From NCBI GenBank assembly GCA_947624515.1, contig CANQKN010000005.1:1-37827 (forward strand): DNA of 37,827 bases, read 5' to 3'. How positions within the stretch are numbered: the stretch's first letter is position 1; every line of letters begins with the position of its first letter. A program made the translations under genes and the position numbers. A model generated the notes under the pieces. The model had not been told where the DNA came from. It ran no database searches and worked only from the letters and a program-made list of their open reading frames with translations. This document shows positions 8,847 through 17,698 of this stretch, piece after piece. Source of the DNA: an uncultured Bacilli bacterium. GTDB lineage: Bacteria > Bacillota_I > Bacilli_A > RF39 > UBA660.

Positions 8847-10841
8847 TTATTTTCCACCACTACCGCTAAATCTATCATTTTGTTCTTTTTTGGCATTTTC
8901 ACGTTTAGCAGTAGCAATTTCAACAGATAAATTATCAATTGTACCATTAACAGAATCTCTATTAGTAACATGCAAGCCAAGTGCCTCAGCTTCACTAATA
9001 TCAGCAGCTAAAATCTTATCTTGACTAGCTCCATGAGTTAAGTAGTAATCTTCATTTCCTTTTAAGATTAATCCTTGATATCTTTCTGCATCCGTCATAG
9101 TAATTTTTTGTATACCGTTAGAAGTCATAATCTCGAATTCACGTTCACCTGCTGCAGCTGCTGCATTTTTACGTGCCATAAAGTCTTTATAATTAATAGA
9201 TCCTGTAACATCCGCACCAGAAACATCTTTCATTAAAGCATTACCATTCTTATCCAATAGGAAAGCTTGAGTCCAATCTTGCTTTACCATTTCTCCACTT
9301 ACACGTGATTTAATAGTTTCAAGAGCACTCTTTTGAGCTTCTAATGCTGCAATATTTCTTTTTCCTGCTGATGCCGCAGTTTCACCACCAATTAATCCTG
9401 TTAAAGTAGATCCAACTCTTCCAAATAAAGTTGACCCTGCAGCACCTGCTGCCAATGCTCTAGAATTTCTTTTAGCATAGGCGTCCATAACAGCTCTTGC
9501 ATTATGATCCTTTGCATTAATACCAGCACTAATACCTGCTCCTAATCCTGTTGCTCCACCTAAAAGACCAGCACCTACATTTTTTAATATATTAAGCCCA
9601 CCATGTCCAGTTCTATTTTCCTCATCAGCCATGTAACTACCTCTTGCAGATGCAATCCCAGCACCAATTGCTCCAGCACCAATTGCTCCTGCCGCCATAA
9701 TTTTACCTAATCCTCCAAATAACTTATTATTTTCACCTAATTTAATTCCTAAGGCATCTGTAATAAATTTTGGAGCATCTTTAGCAAAAAATAATAGCCC
9801 AATAATTAAAGCACACAAAATTAATCCTGAACGTTGAATACCAATACCAACCCCATTTTGAGCAATTTGTCCACCAACAATATTAATATATATATTGGTA
9901 ATAACATCATTAGTAATTAATTGATTAATAACTAAAAGTACAAAATAGATAACTCCTAATTTAATAAATAAATCTAAATAAACGCTACCAACCATTTTCA
10001 ACCATTTGGAAAAAGCACCATCTTTAGAAGATTTAGGATCAATATAACTTATAATGGGAATTGGAGCGATGATTTGTAGAATAATTAACTTAAATACACG
10101 AATAGCTACATCAATACAAAAACCAATCAAAATAATAGACATAATAATAGCTGTAACAAATCCGCAGATAGGAAAATAATCATATTTATATGTAGAATCA
10201 TCACTCTCTATAGGATCATTAATATGTTCTAAAATGGCATTAAAAGTATTTCCATATAAAAAGCATTCATTTGTACCATTACTACTGATTACATTATAAT
10301 CAACACAGTTACTATTAAACCATACACCATTGTAAGTATTAAAAGCCATTTCTTGTCCAATGTTATCCATACCAGAAATTCCGTTAAAGGAAGAAGCACC
10401 ATTATCAGTAGTAGATACAGAAGAAGTACCTAATATAACTCTTGGTAATGCTTCCATAATATGTGGTTGTATGCGATTTAAAAATTGAAATGCGTTTGGA
10501 AAAGCAATTAGCATAATCAGTGAAACAATAACCCTAGTTGCCATCTTTCCCATTCCGCGTTCTTTATCATTAATAGTATCTGGATTAACCAAATATGTTA
10601 ACATAGAGATGGTAATTTTAAATAGCATAAAAATTGCTAATACTGCATAAATTCTTGAATGAATTTGATCATAAAAACTATTGAAAGCTGGATCTGAAGT
10701 TATTGCAGCAATATCAAAGATTAATTGCATCATCCAAGAAAAAACACTATATGCCACAGAATCAAGCCAAGCAAAGAAAGATCGAATGATATTCCATACC
10801 CAACCTCGAGAAACAGCTGAGATTAAAACTAAATTATTCAT
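8847..10841 (-). CDS. VirB6/TrbL-like polytopic T4SS membrane protein with long C-terminal cytosolic extension
   Basis: 664 aa; multiple TM segments, 'FKLIILQIIAPIPIISYIDPKSSKDGAFSKWLKMVGSVYLDLFIKLGVIYF', Gly/Ala-rich region then ~250 aa hydrophilic tail. Confidence 0.8.
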   Translation of the reverse strand: MNNLVLISAVSRGWVWNIIRSFFAWLDSVAYSVFSWMMQLIFDIAAITSDPAFNSFYDQIHSRIYAVLAIFMLFKITISMLTYLVNPDTINDKERGMGKMATRVIVSLIMLIAFPNAFQFLNRIQPHIMEALPRVILGTSSVSTTDNGASSFNGISGMDNIGQEMAFNTYNGVWFNSNCVDYNVISSNGTNECFLYGNTFNAILEHINDPIESDDSTYKYDYFPICGFVTAIIMSIILIGFCIDVAIRVFKLIILQIIAPIPIISYIDPKSSKDGAFSKWLKMVGSVYLDLFIKLGVIYFVLLVINQLITNDVITNIYINIVGGQIAQNGVGIGIQRSGLILCALIIGLLFFAKDAPKFITDALGIKLGENNKLFGGLGKIMAAGAIGAGAIGAGIASARGSYMADEENRTGHGGLNILKNVGAGLLGGATGLGAGISAGINAKDHNARAVMDAYAKRNSRALAAGAAGSTLFGRVGSTLTGLIGGETAASAGKRNIAALEAQKSALETIKSRVSGEMVKQDWTQAFLLDKNGNALMKDVSGADVTGSINYKDFMARKNAAAAAGEREFEIMTSNGIQKITMTDAERYQGLILKGNEDYYLTHGASQDKILAADISEAEALGLHVTNRDSVNGTIDNLSVEIATAKRENAKKEQNDRFSGSGGK
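9658..9687. repeat. Perfect 2 x 15-bp tandem repeat (CCAGCACCAATTGCT) in the VirB6-like gene
   Basis: Direct reading; encodes the GAIGAGAIGAG stretch. Confidence 0.9.
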
Positions 10842-10845
10842 ATTA

Positions 10846-12222
10846 TCACCATAACCTTATATCGCAGGATACATCATTAATTTTATCAATAAAACTAAGT
10901 AAATACATAATAATACTTGGAATAAAGAAAATTGCAATAGCTACAATACATCTTTTTACAAAACGACTTCCTGCTTTTTTCAATTCTTGCTGATCATCTG
11001 ATAATACTGCTCTAGAAAAGTCTACACTACCGAGGATTATTACCATAATAGGAACAACTATTCTAATCCAAGTTAAAACCAAAGAAATATCATCTAATAA
11101 ATTAGGTCCCAACAAACCTTCGCATGTTTTTTCAGCACCAGTAATTGACGTACCAAAATCAATAGTTCCAACATATGTTACCCATTCTTCAAAAGTATTA
11201 TCAAGTTCACTTAATGATTGATCAATGTTATTTAAAATTTCTTTTCCGGCAACCATTTCTGAATCAGTATCATCAAGATCATTTTTATTTGCGTAATTCA
11301 TCAATTGGATTTCCAATGCTGCATAATAACTTTTTAATGTTTTTTTTGCAGCATATAATAATCCGGAATCCTCATTCAACCATTTTTCATATTCATCATT
11401 TAAAGCCGGGCAATAATTTTTCTTAGAAATGTCTATTGCTTTTAATTCAGTAAAAGTATTATCAATAAGCTTTGCAAGACCATTATACAAACGTTCTGCC
11501 TCTTTAAGGTTTTTTTCAGAATACTCACTACCTGTTACTGTCATTCTAGCTAAAGGTCCATTATAAATGGGTAACATTTTTTGATAATTACCAATAATCT
11601 TGTTAAACTCAGCTAATTTTTCATCACATTGTAAAGGTGTACCATAATGAGTTCCAGAATAGGAAGCATTAGCAGATTTAAGAGCATTTAAGTCATATTC
11701 CACTGATTCTTTATCTTGTGGCATACTTAAGGAATTTATTTTATCCTGCCAATTTTTTTCTGAATCAATCATTAAAGTACTATTATCTGTAATAACATAA
11801 AAGAATAAATTATCACAATTCATTTTACCATTTTCATCAATTAGAAAATCATATAAATTTTTATCAAAATCAATAAATTTTTTACTAAACCACTTATCAA
11901 GCCATTTATATATAGTTACATTAGAATTATCAAGTAAGATAGCACCTTCATTTGGAGTTAAAAATCGTATTTTTCCTTCTGCTTCATCATGAATAAAAAT
12001 ATACTTTACATTACTATATAAATCATTATCTTCCATTTTATAAGAAGCAAAATTATAGATATTGTTAGGTTGATATACACAATATTCATATTTTTGAAAA
12101 GCTTGAGGAATATCATTTTCATTACCACCAGCAAAAGTAGCAGCATATGTCTTATCCTGAAATGCTAAAAATATAATAAACGCAACAATAAAATATTTAA
12201 TAATTCCCATACTTTTTTTCAT
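10846..12222 (-). CDS. Secreted/membrane protein with large extracytoplasmic domain and C-terminal VirB2-like two-TM domain
   Basis: Signal peptide 'MKKSMGIIKYFIVAFIIFLAFQDKTYAA'; SD AAGGAGTG supports ATG at 12222 rather than track start 12243; C-terminal 'WIRIVVPIMVIILGSVDFSRAVLSDDQQELKKAGSRFVKRCIVAIAIFFIPSIIMYLL' aligns with the 107-aa protein at 12320. Confidence 0.75.
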   Translation of the reverse strand: MKKSMGIIKYFIVAFIIFLAFQDKTYAATFAGGNENDIPQAFQKYEYCVYQPNNIYNFASYKMEDNDLYSNVKYIFIHDEAEGKIRFLTPNEGAILLDNSNVTIYKWLDKWFSKKFIDFDKNLYDFLIDENGKMNCDNLFFYVITDNSTLMIDSEKNWQDKINSLSMPQDKESVEYDLNALKSANASYSGTHYGTPLQCDEKLAEFNKIIGNYQKMLPIYNGPLARMTVTGSEYSEKNLKEAERLYNGLAKLIDNTFTELKAIDISKKNYCPALNDEYEKWLNEDSGLLYAAKKTLKSYYAALEIQLMNYANKNDLDDTDSEMVAGKEILNNIDQSLSELDNTFEEWVTYVGTIDFGTSITGAEKTCEGLLGPNLLDDISLVLTWIRIVVPIMVIILGSVDFSRAVLSDDQQELKKAGSRFVKRCIVAIAIFFIPSIIMYLLSFIDKINDVSCDIRLW

Positions 12223-12257
12223 AATTACACTCCTTGTAGACACAATAATCCAAGTTT

Positions 12258-12266
12258 ATTATAACA
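12258..12266 (-). promoter_or_regulatory. Extended -10 (TGTTATAAT) for the 10846..12222 gene and downstream T4SS genes
   Basis: Minus-strand TGTTATAAT directly after the terminator of the 107-aa gene. Confidence 0.5.
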
Positions 12267-12303
12267 CAAAAAAAATAATAGCAAAACCTATTTTGCTATT
12301 ATT
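12266..12303 (-). terminator. Rho-independent terminator after VirB2-like gene
   Basis: Perfect 13-bp stem AATAATAGCAAAA/TTTTGCTATTATT, loop of 4, then T8 on minus strand. Confidence 0.8.
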
Positions 12304-12319
12304 ATTAAACTTTTTTTTA

Positions 12320-12643
12320 TTATGCAGCTTCTTCCCAGCAATCTTGCCAACTTGTTGTATCTCCTTGTACTGTAGTTTTTGAGAATAATCCCATCAATAA
12401 AGTTACAATCGTTGTAACAAAGAATACAGCAACAGCAGCAATTGCACGTTTAATTAATTTACCAGTTGCTCCTTTAATTTCTTTATCATCACTTGATAAT
12501 ACAGCTTTTCCTAAATCAATCGTTCCCATTACAATTAAAATAATTGGAATTCCAATTTGAATAATTGGGAAAATACCTCTTCTTATAAATTGAATAACAG
12601 GCAATAAATTTTCGTCACAAGCCAAAATTTGTATTAAATTCAT
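12320..12643 (-). CDS. VirB2/TrbC-like small two-TM protein (candidate T4SS pilin)
   Basis: 107 aa, two TM flanking basic loop 'SSDDKEIKGATGKLIKR'; SD AAGGAGGAAG upstream; own promoter and terminator. Confidence 0.7.
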   Translation of the reverse strand: MNLIQILACDENLLPVIQFIRRGIFPIIQIGIPIILIVMGTIDLGKAVLSSDDKEIKGATGKLIKRAIAAVAVFFVTTIVTLLMGLFSKTTVQGDTTSWQDCWEEAA

Positions 12644-12672
12644 CTAAAACTTCCTCCTTAATTCATAGACTA

Positions 12673-12701
12673 ATCATATAATAAATACTGATTTTAGTCA
12701 A
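12673..12701 (-). promoter_or_regulatory. Sigma-A type promoter for VirB2-like gene
   Basis: Minus strand TTGACT - 17 nt - TATGAT. Confidence 0.7.
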
Positions 12702-12732
12702 CATATTCTATTTTTATTTACAATTTTTTACA

Positions 12733-13707
12733 TTAATATTCATTAATACCAAGTCTGTTTAATAAATCTGATAATACTTCATGATTATTATTTCTTTCTT
12801 CAAGAGGTGGCATAACAAAAAATACTTTAATATTTGCTTCATATTCAAATTGTTTAACATCACTATCAGATAAAAGACTCTGTGCTAATACGACCTTCTT
12901 ACCAGCCAATTTTTCAAAGGCTTTGCGATCTCTTCTCATTAGTTTATTTAACTTAATCGTAGATGGTTCAATTAAATATAAAACCTCATTACATAACTCA
13001 GTACTACCATCTTTATTTAAATCAAGTAAAAGAATGTTAATATCTTTATGCTTTAAAATTTCAGTAGCCAAATTACTATGATCAACAGAAATCATTTCTT
13101 TATCATTAAAATAAATAAAATCATTCTTATCTACTTCCATTGCTAAAACATTTTTACCCATATTTTTAAGAACACTTTTTAACATATAAATTAACATAGT
13201 AGCGCCGGAATGATCAGTTACATCTTTTACTCCCAAAATATAAGTTCCTGTAGAAATTACTTGTTGTCCTCCATTATTATTAGTAACAATTGAAGAAGCA
13301 GTTCCTACATTAGAATTGATAGGTTCCTCAATTTGATGTAAATGAGCAACATCACGATAAGTATTTGGATTATTAATTAAATAATTTACGCCTTCTAAGT
13401 TAGTAGTAAAATTATAGATTCCCATAGAAATCAATCCAGATAGAAATTTAGGTGCTAAACATTCTGGAGTATCTGGAAGTAAAACAATAATTTTTTCAAC
13501 ATCAAGCGACATAGATAATTTTTGTAAATTACGCACATCTTTATAATCTTTTAATGCTGTTAAATCTAAAATCATTCTACCAAAAAAGAAATTTGAAAAT
13601 GTTTGAACCAATTCATCAGCATCAAAAACACCATGAATAGATTTAATAATTTCAATATCTAAATTTGCTAATTCTGCTTGTCTTTCATTAGATACAATAA
13701 CATTCAT
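12733..13707 (-). CDS. TadZ/CpaE-like protein with degenerate ATPase domain
   Basis: N-terminal receiver-like half ('IIVLLPDTPECLAPKFLSGLISMGIYNF'), then ParA/MinD-like fold with non-canonical P-loop 'GVKDVTDHSGATML'; between VirB2-like and Tad genes. Confidence 0.65.
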   Translation of the reverse strand: MNVIVSNERQAELANLDIEIIKSIHGVFDADELVQTFSNFFFGRMILDLTALKDYKDVRNLQKLSMSLDVEKIIVLLPDTPECLAPKFLSGLISMGIYNFTTNLEGVNYLINNPNTYRDVAHLHQIEEPINSNVGTASSIVTNNNGGQQVISTGTYILGVKDVTDHSGATMLIYMLKSVLKNMGKNVLAMEVDKNDFIYFNDKEMISVDHSNLATEILKHKDINILLLDLNKDGSTELCNEVLYLIEPSTIKLNKLMRRDRKAFEKLAGKKVVLAQSLLSDSDVKQFEYEANIKVFFVMPPLEERNNNHEVLSDLLNRLGINEY

Positions 13708-13730
13708 TCTTTTTCACCCTATTTCTACCC

Positions 13731-14225
13731 TTAATAAACACATCCACTAACTTCACTATTATTACCAGACGAATATATTTGTGCTGTTTCACCTTTTACC
13801 AAAAATAATCTACCAGCAAATGGTAAAACATTATTAATAAGTGGAATATCAACATTAACAAAAGTAGCTACTGTATAATAAGCTCCTTTATATAAATTAT
13901 TTTGATTAGAAGTTCCAACAACATCTATTTTTTGATATTTATAGCAGAAACTACCTGCATTAGTAGTGGCAACAGTATAACCATTATTGTTACACCAAAC
14001 TTCAAATTGATCATTCATTTTATAATTTGTCTTAAGCATTAAATCATTAATTTGACTCATAGCAGAACAAGTAAGTCCTTCATTTTTCTCAATGATACTA
14101 CGAATCTCATTTTTAACACGAAATGCTTTTGTATAATTTACACTAAATGCAAGGTAACAATTAATAATAATCATAAAAATTACGATAATCTGTAATGTCA
14201 TTGCTCCACTAATCGCATCTCTCAT
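13731..14225 (-). CDS. TadE-like / pseudopilin-like protein
   Basis: N-terminal 'MRDAISGAMTLQIIVIFMIIINCYLAFSVNYTKAFRVKNEIRSIIEKNEG', single N-terminal TM, within Tad cluster. Confidence 0.6.
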   Translation of the reverse strand: MRDAISGAMTLQIIVIFMIIINCYLAFSVNYTKAFRVKNEIRSIIEKNEGLTCSAMSQINDLMLKTNYKMNDQFEVWCNNNGYTVATTNAGSFCYKYQKIDVVGTSNQNNLYKGAYYTVATFVNVDIPLINNVLPFAGRLFLVKGETAQIYSSGNNSEVSGCVY

Positions 14226-14250
14226 ACTATCACCACTCTTTTAAATCTAA

Positions 14251-14415
14251 TTATTCTATAATTCCATTATTATCTTCTGGAGTAGAAATGTCATCCCAGG
14301 TATTATTAATAGTTTCCTGAATTTTTGGCCACATAACCCAGAAAAAGGCAATAACAGCTCCAATTGCAATAATAGTTACTACAGTCATATTTAATTCTCC
14401 GGTTGCTTCTTTCAT
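14251..14415 (-). CDS. 54-aa candidate Flp/pilin-like protein (absent from ORF track)
   Basis: Manual translation: MKEATGELNMTVVTIIAIGAVIAFFWVMWPKIQETINNTWDDISTPEDNNGIIE*; strong SD TAAGGAGGATTG; promoter upstream; between TadC and TadE-like. Confidence 0.7.
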   Translation of the reverse strand: MKEATGELNMTVVTIIAIGAVIAFFWVMWPKIQETINNTWDDISTPEDNNGIIE

Positions 14416-14438
14416 TTTCTCAATCCTCCTTATTATTC

Positions 14439-14466
14439 ATTATACCATATTTTTATTGGTAAGCAA
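14439..14466 (-). promoter_or_regulatory. Promoter for the 54-aa pilin-like gene
   Basis: Minus strand TTGCTT - 16 nt - TATAAT with upstream TGG (extended -10). Confidence 0.6.
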
Positions 14467-14565
14467 CCTAGTTTTTATTACTTTACAACTAAAATTGACT
14501 TTTCAATAAAAAGATAGTCTATTCCAATTAATAGAATATCCAAAATTTTATTTTTAATACAAAAA

Positions 14566-14592
14566 GAAAAAAGAAAGAAATTCTTTCTTTCT
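14566..14592 (-). terminator. Candidate terminator after TadC
   Basis: AAGAAAGAA/TTCTTTCTT inverted repeat followed by TTTTTTC on minus strand; very short loop. Confidence 0.5.
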
Positions 14593-15376
14593 ACATATTC
14601 GCAAACATATAAATCATAGAAATTAAAATTAAGATCATTACACCACCACCAGTAGCAATTAACATAATCATAGTCTGTCCTTCCATATGATTTAATCTTT
14701 CTTTATATTTTTGTTCTCTTGCCTTACTCTGTAAGTTTGAAACAGTTCTAGAAAACATCAATAATCGTTCTTGTTTTCTTTCTTGACTACCAAGTCCTAA
14801 ACGATATAATAAACGCATCATTCTCATAGAATCTCTAACAGGATATTGATTTGCAAATTCCATATAAGGATCAATACTAGAATCACCTGCATCAATTTTA
14901 GCAATTAATTCTCTTAATCCAGGTTTAAATATTTCTGGAGCATCATCAATAGATTTAGCAATTGCAACAGGAACTGTATAATGTTGAACTAATATTTCTA
15001 GTCCTTTTAAATAATATGGTAACATAACATCAATATCATGTAAGTGTTTTTTATAATATTTTTTTAAAGAAGAATAATTAGATTTAAATACTAAATATCC
15101 AACAAAAATAGAAAGTACAATATTAATAACATTCAATTCTGCTAAAAAGATAAATAGAAATACTACAATCGTAATAAATGCTGTTTGTAATCTTTTTTGA
15201 AAAAGAACATTGGGATCTACTTTTTCTCCATATTTTGCTGCAACTAGAAAATCATAATCACTTTCTCGTAATAAACGAAAAACTCCTTCATTATCTTTAA
15301 TAAATTTCTTTCCATCTACTGTTTTATTATAAAGCAAAACTCCTAATATTAGAACACCACAAATAATAACTTCCAT
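14591..15376 (-). CDS. TadC-like inner-membrane platform protein (GspF family)
   Basis: T2SSF-like layout, 'DVMLPYYLKGLEILVQHYTVPVAIAKSIDDAPEIFKPGLRELIAKI', C-terminal TM; paired with TadB-like. Confidence 0.7.
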   Translation of the reverse strand: MEVIICGVLILGVLLYNKTVDGKKFIKDNEGVFRLLRESDYDFLVAAKYGEKVDPNVLFQKRLQTAFITIVVFLFIFLAELNVINIVLSIFVGYLVFKSNYSSLKKYYKKHLHDIDVMLPYYLKGLEILVQHYTVPVAIAKSIDDAPEIFKPGLRELIAKIDAGDSSIDPYMEFANQYPVRDSMRMMRLLYRLGLGSQERKQERLLMFSRTVSNLQSKAREQKYKERLNHMEGQTMIMLIATGGGVMILILISMIYMFANM

Positions 15377-16269
15377 TATTCAGCACCTACATTCTCGTTA
15401 TAATATTTTTCTCCCTTAAGAAGAAAATAACTATTGACGATCAACACAGCATGTAATATGACTAACATAAAAGGATTACCTAAAATCGCAATATAAGTTT
15501 CCCTACCTAATAAATACTGAACTAACATTACCATTAAATAAAGCATAACACCATATTTTAAGAAGGATTTATGGAAATTAGCACGATCTAATCGATCACG
15601 ATAAACACTTTCTACTAACATATCGATATCCAATTGCATATTTTCTAAAGATTCTCCAGAATCCTTAGCACCTTCTTTTGTAATCTGTAAAAACAATTGA
15701 TGCATATTTTTAACAATATAATAAGGATATTTAGCTGTCATAAACTCAATAGATTCATCAATTGAACCATTTTGATATGCCATAGAAATCATCATATTGA
15801 CATCAGTCAAAACAGGATCCTCCAATACTCCACTTGCTACAACACCCTCTAAAGCTTTTACGAAACTTTGTGTAGTAGCAAATTCCATAATAGTATTGGT
15901 TGTATAAATTTGAACTTGTTCAAAGATAAATTCACTATATACTCTTTTACATCTTAAAAATGCTAAATAAGGAATACAGGCATTAGCAATTAGAATATAA
16001 ATAAGAGAAATAAATAAATTATAGAAATATAAATAAGAAATAACACCAGCAAAAATAGTAAAAACTAATACTTGTGTAATATACTGTCTTGGTGTATATT
16101 CTTGACCTAATTCTTTGGTTTTTTCTCTTACTACTTTAAAGGAATAAGGAGCAAATTTATCATAAATCACACCCGCTTGTTCAGTAATAAATTTATATAC
16201 ATTTTGTCCCCGATATTGACGATATAATATCACAAATAATGCAATTGCTAATAATATAATTAATTCCAT
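15376..16269 (-). CDS. TadB-like inner-membrane platform protein
   Basis: N-terminal and C-terminal TM segments, 'QVQIYTTNTIMEFATTQSFVKALEGVVASG...' ; directly downstream of TadA ATPase. Confidence 0.7.
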   Translation of the reverse strand: MELIILLAIALFVILYRQYRGQNVYKFITEQAGVIYDKFAPYSFKVVREKTKELGQEYTPRQYITQVLVFTIFAGVISYLYFYNLFISLIYILIANACIPYLAFLRCKRVYSEFIFEQVQIYTTNTIMEFATTQSFVKALEGVVASGVLEDPVLTDVNMMISMAYQNGSIDESIEFMTAKYPYYIVKNMHQLFLQITKEGAKDSGESLENMQLDIDMLVESVYRDRLDRANFHKSFLKYGVMLYLMVMLVQYLLGRETYIAILGNPFMLVILHAVLIVNSYFLLKGEKYYNENVGAE

Positions 16270-16281
16270 AGGTTACCTCCT

Positions 16282-17658
16282 TTATGAACTGATATTTTGA
16301 TTGGAATTGATCGGAATATGAACAGTAGTGTTAGTACTTGCCTTAGGTATCGTAGATGGTGTATTAAATGTAGATGGCGATGGATTAGATATAGTTGATG
16401 ATGAACTAGCTAGATTGGTAGGTGATTTTGGAGATATTGGAATAGCTGGAATGACAGTAGAATGAGATTGATGATTACCTAATACCTCTATTGTTGATGG
16501 ATTCATAGTAGAAGGATTCGTTTGTTGTACTGATGTATCAGAATATTTTTGTTGCTCTTCTACTATCTTATCCAAATTAATTTCTCCATCAGAACTAGAA
16601 TCATCTCCAAAAGCAGTTCCATTTAAATCAATATTTTGTCCTAATAAATAATCCATTAAATGACGACTCGGATTTTTCTTAATCACCTTTCCTGTCATTG
16701 TTTTTTGATAAATAACATTATAAATTGGTTTATTGGTTTCTTCATCAATATAAAATTCTGTAATTTCATCTATTTCTCGATGAAACTTTCCATATTTTGG
16801 ACTATAGTAAGCTTTAATATGAACACCCAATTGAACATATCGATAAATGGTATTTAAAAACTGTTCTACATCAATATCTGTTTCCATTAAGGAATACATT
16901 CTATGTGGAATAGCACTAGCTTTATCAGAGTGGATCGTAGATAAAATATTATGTCCAGATGAGATAGAGTTACGTACAGCACTAACAGCTTCTGCACTAC
17001 GAACTTCTGAAAGTAAAATCCATTTTGGATTTTGTCTCATACAAGTAACTAATACATCGGAGTAAGATGCAATATTATTGGTCTTCATTGCTACAATATC
17101 ACGATGTGGATAAATACGATCCAAATGTAGTTCCAAAGTATCCTCAATCGTAATTAACTTTTCATCTTCTTTGGTATGACTAGCTAAATACTTTACAAAC
17201 TCTGTTTTACCACTACCAGTTTCACCACAAACAATAATATTACAGTGTCCTAAAACACATTTAATCAAAAAGTCATGAATATCTTTTGTTACATAATCTT
17301 CCTGCAATAAAGTCTCTTCTTTTAAACGAATCTTAGCAGGAGTTTTACGAATAACTAAAGCAATTCCATTAGTAGCAATAGACTCATGCACAAAATTCAT
17401 ACGAAGTTCAGGACTTTCTGCATCTAAAAAGGGATTGGCATTATTAAAAGTAGTACCCATTACATTAGAACATTGAAATGCTAACTTTTCTACAACTGCA
17501 TTATTAATGTTAGGATTTTCAACACGATAAGAACCTTTTTCCAAAGAACGAATCCATATTTGTCCATTATTTGTATAAGAAATATCTGTAATATCATCAT
17601 TATCAATATATTCTTTAAAGGCACCAAAATCTAATTGTTCAAACATATTTTCTTTCAT
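16282..17658 (-). CDS. TadA/CpaF (VirB11-like) secretion ATPase with Ser/Thr/Pro/Asn-rich tail
   Basis: Walker A 'VCGETGSGKTEFVKYLASH', 'EDTLELHL', 'LLSEVRSAEAVSAVRNSISSGHNILSTIHSD'. Confidence 0.92.
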   Translation of the reverse strand: MKENMFEQLDFGAFKEYIDNDDITDISYTNNGQIWIRSLEKGSYRVENPNINNAVVEKLAFQCSNVMGTTFNNANPFLDAESPELRMNFVHESIATNGIALVIRKTPAKIRLKEETLLQEDYVTKDIHDFLIKCVLGHCNIIVCGETGSGKTEFVKYLASHTKEDEKLITIEDTLELHLDRIYPHRDIVAMKTNNIASYSDVLVTCMRQNPKWILLSEVRSAEAVSAVRNSISSGHNILSTIHSDKASAIPHRMYSLMETDIDVEQFLNTIYRYVQLGVHIKAYYSPKYGKFHREIDEITEFYIDEETNKPIYNVIYQKTMTGKVIKKNPSRHLMDYLLGQNIDLNGTAFGDDSSSDGEINLDKIVEEQQKYSDTSVQQTNPSTMNPSTIEVLGNHQSHSTVIPAIPISPKSPTNLASSSSTISNPSPSTFNTPSTIPKASTNTTVHIPINSNQNISS

Positions 17659-17698
17659 AATGATTTCCCCTTTTATTGATTACTACTTTTATTCTTTT

